In this document: positions 14,503 to 22,925 of the stretch, one piece after another | How positions within the stretch are numbered: position 1 is the stretch's first letter | Layout: each line of letters opens with the position of its first letter | Assembly (NCBI GenBank): GCA_910588325.1 | Contig: CAJUPP010000032.1 | Location: 1-38,273 of the forward strand | Direction: 5' to 3' | DNA length: 38,273 nucleotides | DNA from: an uncultured Hungatella sp. | GTDB lineage: Bacteria > Bacillota > Clostridia > Lachnospirales > Lachnospiraceae | The notes under the pieces: model-generated | Seen by the model: the letters and a program-made list of their open reading frames with translations, nothing else | Told to the model about the DNA's origin: nothing | Database searches by the model: none | Translations under genes and position numbers: made by a program

Positions 14503-15249
14503 TTACTGTGTATTCAGGTATTCCATAATTCCCATATGTATCGTCCATGCCAGCCGGTTCTGATATTCCTCAGACACCAGCAAAGCGGATTCATTCCAAT
14601 TGCTTAGGAAACCGCATTCTACAATAACAATGGGTTGTTTTACATGAAGAAGGAGATAATAACTGTCATTGGCCTTGGCTTTTCGTGTGTTTTTTTCGCC
14701 CAGCACGAAATCAAATCGCCTTTGAAGAATTTCTGCCAGCTGTTTTCCCTTCTCGGAATTCTTATAATAAAAAACCTGGCCGCCGCTTATGTCTTCTTCA
14801 TGATAGCTGTTCTGATGAATACTGACTACCAGATCAGGGGCCGTATCATTGATTAACTGACAGCGGGCCCTCATGTCAGCCATTTTTTTGTGGCTGTCGC
14901 TTTCCTTATATAAGCCGCGGTCATCTTCACGGGTCATGATTACATCTACGTCAGAAGCCTCCAGATACTGCTTTAACAGCTGGGTAATCTGCAGATTAAT
15001 ATCCTTTTCCAGGCTTCCATCCACACTGATTTTTCCAGGATCGATTCCCCCGTGACCACTATCCAGGATCACAACAGGACGTTTCTTCTGGCCTGATGGA
15101 GCGACTGGGGTACCGGAGGTCAGGATAGCAGCCTGACGGGAAAGATTATATATAAGAATAAAAAGAATAAGCGCCATGACAGCTTCTATGATGGCGGGGG
15201 GAAGATAGGAAGGCAGACGTCTGTCGTGTTTTGTGTTCTGAGATTTCAT
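14503..15249 (-). CDS. cwlD: N-acetylmuramoyl-L-alanine amidase, CwlD-like
   Basis: A 248-residue Amidase_3 protein with an N-terminal membrane anchor (about 18-40). The zinc and catalytic residues are in the usual order: LDSGHGGIDPG (His), DGSLEKDINL (Glu), VSIHQNSY (His) and the catalytic Glu in IVIVECGFLSN. The length, single N-terminal anchor and absence of wall-binding repeats fit CwlD. CwlD removes peptides during muramic-delta-lactam formation in the spore cortex, a step needed for germination. It is convergent with the GH18/phosphoesterase pair and divergent from the Sua5 gene. Assignment to CwlD rather than another Amidase_3 enzyme is by size and context. Confidence 0.85.
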   Translation of the reverse strand: MKSQNTKHDRRLPSYLPPAIIEAVMALILFILIYNLSRQAAILTSGTPVAPSGQKKRPVVILDSGHGGIDPGKISVDGSLEKDINLQITQLLKQYLEASDVDVIMTREDDRGLYKESDSHKKMADMRARCQLINDTAPDLVVSIHQNSYHEEDISGGQVFYYKNSEKGKQLAEILQRRFDFVLGEKNTRKAKANDSYYLLLHVKQPIVIVECGFLSNWNESALLVSEEYQNRLAWTIHMGIMEYLNTQ

Positions 15250-15321
15250 ATACTGCTCCTGGATGTTTCAATTATTTTAATATATCTCAAGATAAGAGAA
15301 AAAAGAACTACCTATGGACAG

Positions 15322-15350
15322 TTGCAATCTATTTCTTATTTTGGTATTAT
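15322..15350 (+). promoter_or_regulatory. Promoter of the Sua5-to-TrmL gene run
   Basis: TTGCAA (15322-15327), a 17-nt spacer and TATTAT (15345-15350). It is the only strong promoter-like site upstream of the packed genes from 15380 to 23417. Confidence 0.7.
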
Positions 15351-15379
15351 AAAGGGCATTGGAGAGTAGAGGGGACAAA

Positions 15380-16456
15380 GTGGACATGAAAGTGATAAAA
15401 ATAGAGAAGGACCAAATCGATGACGAATTGCTTGCACAAGCGGCAAGGCTGATACGGGAAGGCGGCTTGGTGGCATTTCCTACGGAGACAGTATATGGAT
15501 TAGGAGCCAATGCCCTGGACAGGGAGGCGGCTAAGAAAATTTATGCTGCAAAAGGACGGCCGTCGGATAACCCTCTGATTGTACACATCGGGAAAAAAGA
15601 AGAGTTGGAAGTATTGGTAAAGGAGGTTCCGGAGGCAGGAAGGAGGTTGATGGATGCCTATTGGCCCGGCCCGCTGACTTTGATTTTTCCGAAAAGCGGT
15701 CTGGTTCCTGATGAGACTACAGGAGGTTTGGATACTGTGGCGGTCAGGATGCCAATGGACCGGATAGCCAGCTGCCTGATTGAACTTGCAGGGGTTCCCA
15801 TAGCAGCTCCCAGTGCCAATACTTCCGGAAGGCCAAGCCCTACTCTGGCAGAACATGTATATCAGGACATGGATGGAAGAATCGATCTGCTGATTGACGG
15901 CGGCCCTGTAGGAATCGGTGTGGAATCTACGATAGTGGATGTATCCGGCCCGGTCCCGGTTCTTTTGCGCCCCGGTGCTGTTACGATGGAGATGCTGGAA
16001 GCAGTCATTGGAAAGCTGGATACGGACCAGGCAGTCCTGGGACCTGTAAGCGACAAAGTAAAACCCAAAGCGCCGGGAATGAAATACCGCCATTATGCGC
16101 CCAGAGCCCAGATGATATTGGTGGAGAAGGGGCTGGAGACCAGGGAGACAGTAACAGAAACAATCAATCGTCTGGCAGCTGAAAAGATGAATCAGGGCTT
16201 TCGGGTAGGAATCATCTGTACGGAAGAGACCTTTGACCAGTACCCAAAGGGAATGGTTAAAAGTCTGGGATTACGTTCCAAAGAAGAAACCATAGCTCAC
16301 AATCTGTTTGCTGTGCTAAGGGAATTTGATGATTTGGAGGCAGACTATATCTATTCCGAATGCTTTCCTGAGTCTCACCTTGGACAGGCAATTATGAATC
16401 GGCTGTCAAAGGCAGCAGGGTACCATATGATCCATACCGGAGAAGACAGGGAATGA
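15380..16456 (+). CDS. L-threonylcarbamoyladenylate synthase (Sua5/YwlC type)
   Basis: A product of about 358 residues made of a YrdC domain (about 1-205) and a C-terminal Sua5 domain. YrdC motifs include GGLVAFPTETVYGLGANALD, KIYAAKGRPSDNPLIVHI, PGPLTLIFPKS, VAVRMP, PIAAPSANTSGRPSPT and GVESTIVDVSGP. The C-terminal part has the linker PKAPGMKYRHYAPRA and a Rossmann-like region. The enzyme makes threonylcarbamoyl-AMP from threonine, bicarbonate and ATP for t6A37 modification of ANN-decoding tRNAs. GTG 15380 has GAGG at the better spacing (7 nt); ATG 16 codes two residues later at 15386 is an alternative start. Its stop overlaps the radical SAM start as ATGA. Confidence 0.93.
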   Translation: MDMKVIKIEKDQIDDELLAQAARLIREGGLVAFPTETVYGLGANALDREAAKKIYAAKGRPSDNPLIVHIGKKEELEVLVKEVPEAGRRLMDAYWPGPLTLIFPKSGLVPDETTGGLDTVAVRMPMDRIASCLIELAGVPIAAPSANTSGRPSPTLAEHVYQDMDGRIDLLIDGGPVGIGVESTIVDVSGPVPVLLRPGAVTMEMLEAVIGKLDTDQAVLGPVSDKVKPKAPGMKYRHYAPRAQMILVEKGLETRETVTETINRLAAEKMNQGFRVGIICTEETFDQYPKGMVKSLGLRSKEETIAHNLFAVLREFDDLEADYIYSECFPESHLGQAIMNRLSKAAGYHMIHTGEDRE

Positions 16457-18249
16457 AATTTTTGTTGACAGCAGTAAATGCAAAGTATATTCACTCTAAT
16501 TTAGGACTGTATAGTCTAAAAACCTATGCAGATGCCATGCTTTTAAAGAACATGAAACGGGAACCGGAATATTCGGAGTCTTACAGGAAGATAAGGATAG
16601 ATCTGGCTGAGTATACCATCAATCAGCAGCCAGATGAGATCCTGCAGGATATCTATAAGCAGAAGCCTCAGGTAATCGGTTTTTCCTGTTATATCTGGAA
16701 TATCCGATATATCAGGCAGCTTCTTAAGGATATTCCCAAAATACTGCCGGATACGGACATCTGGCTTGGCGGTCCGGAGGCATTCTGCAATGCTGCCAGA
16801 ATATTAGAGGAGGAGCCTTCTGTCACAGGAATTATGGCAGGAGAAGGAGAGGCGGTATTTGCAGATTTGGCAGCATATTATGGGATATATGGAAATACTG
16901 TTTCCAAAGAACAGAAGGCAGACTATTTTAAGCAGATTCCGGGAATCCTGTTTCGGGACAGGAAGGGGCAGATGATAAAGACAGCCGCCAGACCGCTTCT
17001 GAATATGGACGAGATTCCATTTCCCTATAAAGAATTGGATGGAATGGAGCACAGGATTATTTACTACGAGAGCAGCAGAGGCTGTCCGTACAGATGCAGT
17101 TATTGTTTGTCCTCTATTGATAGAACCGTGCGGTTTCGCAGTCTGGAACTGGTGAAACAGGAGCTGGACTTTTTTCTGGCCCACGGAGTGCCTCAGGTGA
17201 AATTCGTGGACAGGACATTTAATTGTAAAAAGAGCCATGCCCTGACCATCTGGAAATACCTGCTGGAACATGATAACGGAATTACCAATTTCCATTTCGA
17301 GATTTCCGGTGATCTGATCGATGAGGAAGAGCTGGAAGTCTTAAGGAGAATGAGAAAGGGATTGATACAATTAGAAATAGGAGTTCAGAGCACCAACCTT
17401 CGAACCATAGCAGAGATTCGTCGGAAGATGGATCTAAAAAAACTGAAGCAGGCAGTTGCTGCTATAGACAGTTTCCAAAATATACATCAGCATCTGGACC
17501 TGATTGCAGGATTGCCATATGAAGGTATGGACAGCTTTAAAAAATCATTTGATGATGTATATGCCATGAGGCCAAAGCAGCTTCAGCTGGGTTTTTTGAA
17601 AGTATTGTCCGGTTCCTATATGGCAGAGATGGCGGATGCATATGGGATTCAGTACCACGACTCCCCGCCCTATGAGGTGCTTTCTACGGATTGGCTCTCT
17701 TATGAAGAGGTGTTGGAGTTAAAAGCTGTAGAGGAAATGACAGAGATTTATTACAACAGCAGACAGTTTACAAACACATTGAAGGAGATGGAAAAGCACT
17801 GGGATTCTCCTTATGCCATGTTTGAGGCGCTGACAAAGTATTACGAAGAAAGAAACTTATTCGGAGTCAAACACAGCCGGCTGGCCCGGTATGAGATTTT
17901 GTTTGACTTTTTAAAACAGCAGGGCGGAGATATGGAACAATATCGTGACCTTTTAGTCTGTGACCTTTATTTGAGAGAGAATATAAAAAGCCGTCCGTCC
18001 TTTGCCAGAGATTTGGCCCCATGGAAACAGAGAATCCGCCGTTTTTTCCAGAAGGAGGAAAAGCAGCCCGGATATTTGAAGGGGTATAAAGGATATGACG
18101 CCAGGCAGATTGGCAATATGGCCCATCTGGAGGTTATGAGAGATGGAAGTATGATCCTGTTTGATTATAAAAATCGGGATGCTCTCAGTTACAATGCGAA
18201 AGCGGTGAGAATAGATGATGAATCTTCCCAATTCTTATGTGGCAATTGA
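16453..18249 (+). CDS. B12-binding-domain radical SAM protein (DUF4080-type)
   Basis: A 598-residue protein. Residues about 1-150 form a cobalamin-binding-like Rossmann domain (VNAKYIHSNLGLYSLKTYA, QVIGFSCYIWN, IWLGGPEAFCN). A radical SAM core (about 195-400) carries the cluster motif GCPYRCSYC (CxxxCxxC), followed by FVDRTFNCKK and FHFEISGDLID. The C-terminal part (about 420-590) matches the DUF4080 region found in Clostridia. Substrate and reaction are unknown; class B radical SAM enzymes often methylate or rearrange small molecules or RNA. There is no DxHxxG motif, so B12 may be bound base-off or not at all. It overlaps the Sua5 gene by 4 nt. Confidence 0.85.
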   Translation: MKFLLTAVNAKYIHSNLGLYSLKTYADAMLLKNMKREPEYSESYRKIRIDLAEYTINQQPDEILQDIYKQKPQVIGFSCYIWNIRYIRQLLKDIPKILPDTDIWLGGPEAFCNAARILEEEPSVTGIMAGEGEAVFADLAAYYGIYGNTVSKEQKADYFKQIPGILFRDRKGQMIKTAARPLLNMDEIPFPYKELDGMEHRIIYYESSRGCPYRCSYCLSSIDRTVRFRSLELVKQELDFFLAHGVPQVKFVDRTFNCKKSHALTIWKYLLEHDNGITNFHFEISGDLIDEEELEVLRRMRKGLIQLEIGVQSTNLRTIAEIRRKMDLKKLKQAVAAIDSFQNIHQHLDLIAGLPYEGMDSFKKSFDDVYAMRPKQLQLGFLKVLSGSYMAEMADAYGIQYHDSPPYEVLSTDWLSYEEVLELKAVEEMTEIYYNSRQFTNTLKEMEKHWDSPYAMFEALTKYYEERNLFGVKHSRLARYEILFDFLKQQGGDMEQYRDLLVCDLYLRENIKSRPSFARDLAPWKQRIRRFFQKEEKQPGYLKGYKGYDARQIGNMAHLEVMRDGSMILFDYKNRDALSYNAKAVRIDDESSQFLCGN

Positions 18250-18940
18250 TATAGAAACTACAGGATTGGAGCCTAAATCAGATAAGATTATTGAGATTGC
18301 CGGAGTTTTAGTCGAGAATGGAACCATAACAGCAGAAAAGTCCACCCTGGTAAATCCCAGACAGAAGTTAAACGAATATGTCAGGGAACTTACAGGCATT
18401 CAGGATGCCATGCTGCGGGAGGCGCCGGGAATAGAGGCTGTTATTGGTGAATATGTGGATTTTTGCCAGAACCTGCCTCTGCTGGGACATAATATTATGT
18501 TTGATTATCGTTTTTTGAAACGGGCGGCAGTTAATCAGGGATTGACATTTGAGAAAGAGGGAATTGACACTCTGGCCTTGAGCAGAAAATATATGCCGGC
18601 AGAACAACAAAAAAACTTAAGCAGTGCATGCGCATATTTTCATGTGGAGACAGAGACCGCCCATCGGGCATCAGGAGATGCTTATGCAGCTCATGGCCTT
18701 TATCAGGCATTGAGGCAGTGCTGTAAAACCGGCGAAGAACAGTCATTTTTTCCCAGACAACTGGTTTATAAGATAAAAAAAGAGCAGTTGGCATCAAAAA
18801 GGCAAAAAGAACTATTGCATGAACTGCTAAAATATCATAAAATAGAAATAACTGCGCAGATAGATTATTTATCCAGAAATGAGGTCTCAAGGATAACGGA
18901 TAAGATTATCTCTCAGTACGGAAGAATAACAACGAGGTGA
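18215..18940 (+). CDS. DEDDh-type 3'-5' exonuclease (DnaQ/PolC exonuclease-like)
   Basis: A 241-residue protein with the DnaQ-like fold. Motif I is VAIDIETTGLEP, motif II is LLGHNIMFDYRFLKR, and motif III is HRASGDAYA, which supplies the His and last Asp of DEDDh. The C-terminal third (about 180-241) is a lysine-rich extension with no recognised domain. It probably trims single-stranded DNA or RNA ends in repair or proofreading. It starts inside the radical SAM gene (35-nt overlap), with a second ATG at 18218. The 9-nt gap to the following miniprotein gene argues for co-transcription. Confidence 0.85.
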   Translation: MMNLPNSYVAIDIETTGLEPKSDKIIEIAGVLVENGTITAEKSTLVNPRQKLNEYVRELTGIQDAMLREAPGIEAVIGEYVDFCQNLPLLGHNIMFDYRFLKRAAVNQGLTFEKEGIDTLALSRKYMPAEQQKNLSSACAYFHVETETAHRASGDAYAAHGLYQALRQCCKTGEEQSFFPRQLVYKIKKEQLASKRQKELLHELLKYHKIEITAQIDYLSRNEVSRITDKIISQYGRITTR

Positions 18941-18948
18941 GTACAGTT

Positions 18949-19059
18949 ATGATGGATTTTAACAATAAAAAGACGAGGAAGATTGTGTCTACAATCATCG
19001 TAATTCTGTTGGTGCTGGCTATGGTGGCACCTATGGTTTTCGGAGCAATAACATTTTGA
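18949..19059 (+). CDS. 36-residue single-pass membrane miniprotein (Prli42/DUF4044-like)
   Basis: The 36-residue product has a short polar, basic N-terminus (MMDFNNKKTRK), one hydrophobic helix of about 18 residues (IVSTIIVILLVLAMVAPM) and a short tail VFGAITF. GAGGTGA at 18934-18940, overlapping the exonuclease stop, gives an 8-nt spacing to ATG 18949; a second ATG follows directly. Size, Lys-rich start and helix position resemble the stressosome-associated miniprotein Prli42 (DUF4044) of other Firmicutes. That link is inference from pattern, and no stressosome gene is in the window. Confidence 0.65.
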   Translation: MMDFNNKKTRKIVSTIIVILLVLAMVAPMVFGAITF

Positions 19060-19091
19060 CAGTATGATTGGATGTTTGAGGAGCAGACTTT

Positions 19092-20666
19092 ATGAAAGGA
19101 AGAAAATGGGTGAGAAGGGTCTGTACCGTGGCGGTTGGTCTGACCTTATTTTTAGCGGCGGAAGCATGGGCAGATGTGATTCCCAAGGGAGTTTCCATTG
19201 ACGGACAGGATTTGGGCGGCATGGAGGCGGAAGATGCCAGACAACAAATAGAAGATTACGTGTCCCAGATGGCCGGGCAGACCGTGGCCCTGGAAGTGGC
19301 AGGGACAAGGGTGGAGACTACGGCGGATCAGCTGGGATTTCACTGGGAGAATACAGATGTTTTAGACAGTACGATTGCAGAATACGGTTCCGGGGATATT
19401 ATCGATCGCTATTTAAAGCAGAAGGATTTGGAGAATCATCCGGTAGATGTGGAACTGGAGTTCAAGATAGATGAGGGGGCAGTGGAGAACTTTGTGACTA
19501 CCCAGTGCCAGCCTTTTATGAGAGAGGCTGTGGATGCTTCTATTGTTCGCGAAAACGGCGCATTTATTGTGACCCCGTCTCAGGACGGCATTTCCGTAGA
19601 TCTGGAAGCGACCATCAGACAGCTGAACGAGGCGTTAAAGAGCGGGCTTAGAGAGCCGGTTCTGGTAGAGGCGGCAGTGACAGAGACGAAACCGGCAAAG
19701 ACTACGGAGATGCTGGCTTCCATTCAGGATGTTTTAGGAACCTTTTCTACAGATTTTTCCAGCAGCGGCGCTGCCCGTTCCAAGAATCTTCAGGTTGGTT
19801 CAGGAAAGATTAACGGCGCTGTACTGATGCCAGGTGAGACCCTGTCAGGATACGAATATATGCACCCATTTACCACGGCCAACGGCTATGCCTCTGCTGG
19901 TGCTTATGAGAACGGGCAGGTAGTGGACAGTGTGGGAGGAGGCGTATGTCAGATCGCGACAACCCTTTACAATGCGGCTTTGCTGGCAGAGATGGAGATT
20001 ACCCAGCGTCAGAATCATTCCATGATCGTCAGCTATGTAAAACCATCCAATGATGCGGCTATTGCAGGTACCTATAAAGATATTAAGATTACAAATCCAT
20101 ATGATACTCCGGTGTATATTGAGGGCGGTACCTCAGGAAAGACCCTGACCTTTACTATATATGGTAAGGAGACGCGTCCGGCAAACCGAACCATAAAGTA
20201 TGTGTCGGAGACTCTGGGGGTAACAGATCCGGGAGAGCCGATTACCAATGTGGATCCTTCCCTGGCACCAGGAACCAGGGTCCGGGTCCAGGCTGCTCAT
20301 CGGGGGGTTCGTTCCAGATTGTGGAAGTATGTTTATATTGACGGAGTGGAGACAGAAAGTACGATTCTCCACACAGATACTTATAATGCCTCCAAGGCGA
20401 TTTACCGAGTAGGACCGGAAGCGCCTCCGGCTGTACCGACAGAAGGGGTGCCCGGTGAAGGAGTGTCAGCAGAAGGAGATCCGTCTGCAGGGAATCCATC
20501 TGCAGAACTCAACGGGGGAGATCCTGCACCAGACTCCAATGCAGGCAGCGGGGCACCAGATCCCACACCTGGTTCTGAGTCGGCTGGCCCAGGAGTTCCG
20601 GCAGAACCACCGTCTTCTCCAGGGCCAGGTCAGCCGTCGGAGAATCCGGAACCGTCAGGTCCTTAA
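19092..20666 (+). CDS. Exported VanW-family protein with Pro/Gly-rich tail
   Basis: A 524-residue exported protein. The signal peptide (about 1-27, ending AAEAWA) is followed by a peptidoglycan-binding-4-like region (GVSIDGQDLGGMEAEDAR, then TADQLGFHWEN), repeated around residues 140-200. A VanW domain (about 220-350) follows with LQVGSGKINGAVLMPGETLSGYEYM, SVGGGVCQIATTLYNAALLAEMEITQRQNHS and NPYDTPVYIEG. A further beta-rich segment leads to a low-complexity tail (about 455-524) rich in Pro, Gly, Ser and Glu. VanW proteins occur near vancomycin-resistance and wall genes, but their activity is unknown. There is no LPxTG anchor, so the tail probably threads the wall or is simply flexible. The start lies 33 nt after the miniprotein gene. 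Confidence 0.88.
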   Translation: MKGRKWVRRVCTVAVGLTLFLAAEAWADVIPKGVSIDGQDLGGMEAEDARQQIEDYVSQMAGQTVALEVAGTRVETTADQLGFHWENTDVLDSTIAEYGSGDIIDRYLKQKDLENHPVDVELEFKIDEGAVENFVTTQCQPFMREAVDASIVRENGAFIVTPSQDGISVDLEATIRQLNEALKSGLREPVLVEAAVTETKPAKTTEMLASIQDVLGTFSTDFSSSGAARSKNLQVGSGKINGAVLMPGETLSGYEYMHPFTTANGYASAGAYENGQVVDSVGGGVCQIATTLYNAALLAEMEITQRQNHSMIVSYVKPSNDAAIAGTYKDIKITNPYDTPVYIEGGTSGKTLTFTIYGKETRPANRTIKYVSETLGVTDPGEPITNVDPSLAPGTRVRVQAAHRGVRSRLWKYVYIDGVETESTILHTDTYNASKAIYRVGPEAPPAVPTEGVPGEGVSAEGDPSAGNPSAELNGGDPAPDSNAGSGAPDPTPGSESAGPGVPAEPPSSPGPGQPSENPEPSGP

Positions 20667-20686
20667 GACAGGCGAGGAATAAAAGG

Positions 20687-21265
20687 ATGAGGGCAGCAAA
20701 GAGTGAGAGGACAGATGTAAGGCCGGGTCAGGATTTGGTAGTTGCCGGTTTTGCAGGGCTGGAAGGTACAAAAAGGATTGTCAGAGAGCGGGAGAAGGAG
20801 CTTTTGTCCCGCTTTTCCAGAGGGTATTTAGAGCAAGTGAAAGAGATTCCAGATGGAACTTTGAATCAAGATGAGGAGTATTTAAAAAAAATGGGAGCCA
20901 TCCGGTGGGAAAAAGCAGGAGAGGGCGGTATTCATACCGCCCTTTGGAATATCTCAGGGTCATATGGACTGGGATTTCAGATTCATCTGTATCGAATTCC
21001 TGTCCGGCAGGAAACCATTGAGATATGCGAATTTTATGATTTGGACCCTTATGATTTATATTGTAAAAACTGTCTGGTTTTCGTGGCAGATAACGGAGGA
21101 CATATGGAGGAAGAACTAAAACAGGCCGGAATCCCGTCAGCGTGGATTGGCACTGTGACAGAAGGAATTGCACGGGAAGTCTTTTATGGAAAGGTTCGCA
21201 GATTTATGGACAGACCCAGGGAGGATGAATTATATAAAATTATAGAGAGAGAGGCATTGCAATGA
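20687..21265 (+). CDS. Orphan C-terminal half of an AIR-synthase/HypE-like protein
   Basis: A 192-residue protein. GQDLVVAGFAGLEGTKRIVREREKELLSRF matches the start of the C-terminal domain in AIR-synthase-related (HypE-like) proteins. EGGIHTALWNISGSYGLGF, RIPVRQETIEICEFYDLDPYDLY, AGIPSAWIGTVTEG and RRFMDRPREDELYKI follow in the family's order. The N-terminal ATP-binding half (about 150 residues) is absent, and the HDITEGG-like motif is altered to EKAGEGG. It could be a decayed remnant or a specialised stand-alone domain. Intact spacing, an ATGA overlap with the Lrp gene and an open frame argue for a functional product. Its role is unknown. Confidence 0.7.
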   Translation: MRAAKSERTDVRPGQDLVVAGFAGLEGTKRIVREREKELLSRFSRGYLEQVKEIPDGTLNQDEEYLKKMGAIRWEKAGEGGIHTALWNISGSYGLGFQIHLYRIPVRQETIEICEFYDLDPYDLYCKNCLVFVADNGGHMEEELKQAGIPSAWIGTVTEGIAREVFYGKVRRFMDRPREDELYKIIEREALQ

Positions 21266-21744
21266 GAGAAAAAATCTTGGCCTTTATAGAGAAAAACAGC
21301 AGGATTGACATTAAGGATCTGGCAGTTATTTTGGGAGAAAGTGAAACGGCTGTAGCCAATGAAATCGCTGATATGGAAAAAGAGCATATTATCTGCGGTT
21401 ATCATACACTAATCAACTGGGATAATACCAGTGACGAGAAGGTAGTAGCCCTCATCGAAGTAAAGGTGACTCCCCAGAGGGGAATGGGCTTTGACAAGAT
21501 CGCGGAGAGAATCTATCAGTACAATGAAGTCAATGCCGTATACCTCATGTCGGGCGCTTATGACTTTACTGTTTTTATAGAGGGAAAGACCATGAGAGAA
21601 GTGGCTCTCTTTGTGTCTGAGAAACTGTCCACTCTGGAGTCTGTTTTGAGCACGGCCACTCATTTCGTGCTGAAAAAATACAAGGATCACGGAACTATAC
21701 TGGTTCAGGAGGTCCAGGATGAAAGGATGCTGATTACTCCATGA
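21262..21744 (+). CDS. Lrp/AsnC-family transcriptional regulator
   Basis: A 160-residue protein with an N-terminal winged HTH (about 1-50, RIDIKDLAVILGESETAVANEIADMEKEHIICGYHTLINW) and a C-terminal RAM/AsnC ligand-binding domain (about 62-150, VVALIEVKVTPQRGMGFDKIAERIYQYNEVNAVYLMSGAYDFTVFIEGKTM). Such proteins form octamers that sense amino acids. It overlaps the aminotransferase gene by an ATGA, which strongly suggests that it regulates that enzyme's operon in response to the amino acid involved. This pairing is common in Clostridia. Confidence 0.92.
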   Translation: MREKILAFIEKNSRIDIKDLAVILGESETAVANEIADMEKEHIICGYHTLINWDNTSDEKVVALIEVKVTPQRGMGFDKIAERIYQYNEVNAVYLMSGAYDFTVFIEGKTMREVALFVSEKLSTLESVLSTATHFVLKKYKDHGTILVQEVQDERMLITP

Positions 21745-22922
21745 GAAATCCCCTATCAGATACAATCGTTCAAATCGAGCCGTCAGGTATTCGAAAATTT
21801 TTTGATATAGTCAGCGAGATGAAAGATGCCATTTCTTTAGGCGTAGGTGAGCCGGATTTTGATACTCCCTGGCATGTCCGGGAGGAGGGAATCTATTCAC
21901 TGGAGAAAGGTAGAACCTTCTATACTTCCAATGCAGGTCTTAAGAATCTGAGAGAGGAGATTGCCAGTTATCTCTCCCGCAGATGTAATTTGACTTACAA
22001 TCCGGATAGAGAGATTTTAGTCACAGTAGGAGGAAGCGAGGCCATTGACATTGCTCTGCGTGCTATGCTGGACCCGGGAGATGAGGTGCTGATCCCGCAG
22101 CCATGCTTTGTGTCTTATGTTCCCTGTACCATATTGGCAGGAGGAGTGCCGGTGGCTATTGAGCTGGAGGAAAAGGACCAGTTCAGGCTGACGAAAGAGA
22201 AGCTGCTGGAAAAGATTACGGATAAGACGAAAATCCTTATTATGCCGTTTCCCAATAATCCAACAGGCGCCGTGATGAGGCAGGAGGATTTGGAGCCCAT
22301 CGCCCAGATTATTGAGGAAAAAGACTTATTTGTACTTTCTGATGAAATTTATTGTGAGTTGACCTACGGGCAGGCACGCCATGTATCCATAGCATCTCTG
22401 CCGGGAATGCGGGACAGAACAGTTCTCATCAATGGATTTTCCAAAGCATACGCCATGACAGGATGGAGGCTTGGGTATGCGGCCGCACCCCATGTGATTC
22501 TGGAGCAGATGCTGAAGATCCATCAGTTTGCCATCATGTGCGCCCCCACTACCAGCCAGTATGCAGCCATCAGCGCAATGAAGAACGGGGACGGGGACGT
22601 GGAGATGATGAGAGAGTCCTATGACCAGAGAAGGCGGTTTGTGCTTCATGCTTTTGAAGAGATGGGGTTGGAGTGCTTTGAACCCAACGGAGCATTCTAC
22701 ACCTTCCCCAGCATCAAGCGTCTGAATATGTCCTCCGATGAATTTGCCAACCGCCTTTTGCGGGAAGAGAAGGTGGCGGTAGTCCCGGGGACTGCCTTTG
22801 GTGCCTGCGGAGAGGGGTATCTGAGGGTTTCTTATGCCTATTCTTTGAAGAATTTGAAAGAGGCATTGGGCCGTATGGCCCGGTTTGTAAAAAAAGTGGA
22901 TGAAGAGAATGGGAATCTGTAA
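21741..22922 (+). CDS. PLP-dependent class I/II aminotransferase
   Basis: A 393-residue fold-type I aminotransferase. Motifs include ISLGVGEPDFDTP, YTSNAGLKNLREEIA, VTVGGSEAIDIALRAML, PFPNNPTGAV (Asn-Pro contacting PLP), VLSDEIYCELTYG (Asp-Glu-Ile-Tyr), the PLP lysine in GFSKAYAMTGWRLGY, and VVPGTAFGACGEGYLRVSYA (the C-terminal Arg that binds substrate carboxylate). It resembles the PatA/aspartate-aromatic aminotransferase subgroup, but the amino acid specificity cannot be read from sequence. Translation is coupled to the upstream Lrp regulator, and TrmL begins 4 nt after its stop. Confidence 0.93.
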   Translation: MRNPLSDTIVQIEPSGIRKFFDIVSEMKDAISLGVGEPDFDTPWHVREEGIYSLEKGRTFYTSNAGLKNLREEIASYLSRRCNLTYNPDREILVTVGGSEAIDIALRAMLDPGDEVLIPQPCFVSYVPCTILAGGVPVAIELEEKDQFRLTKEKLLEKITDKTKILIMPFPNNPTGAVMRQEDLEPIAQIIEEKDLFVLSDEIYCELTYGQARHVSIASLPGMRDRTVLINGFSKAYAMTGWRLGYAAAPHVILEQMLKIHQFAIMCAPTTSQYAAISAMKNGDGDVEMMRESYDQRRRFVLHAFEEMGLECFEPNGAFYTFPSIKRLNMSSDEFANRLLREEKVAVVPGTAFGACGEGYLRVSYAYSLKNLKEALGRMARFVKKVDEENGNL

Positions 22923-22925
22923 ACT

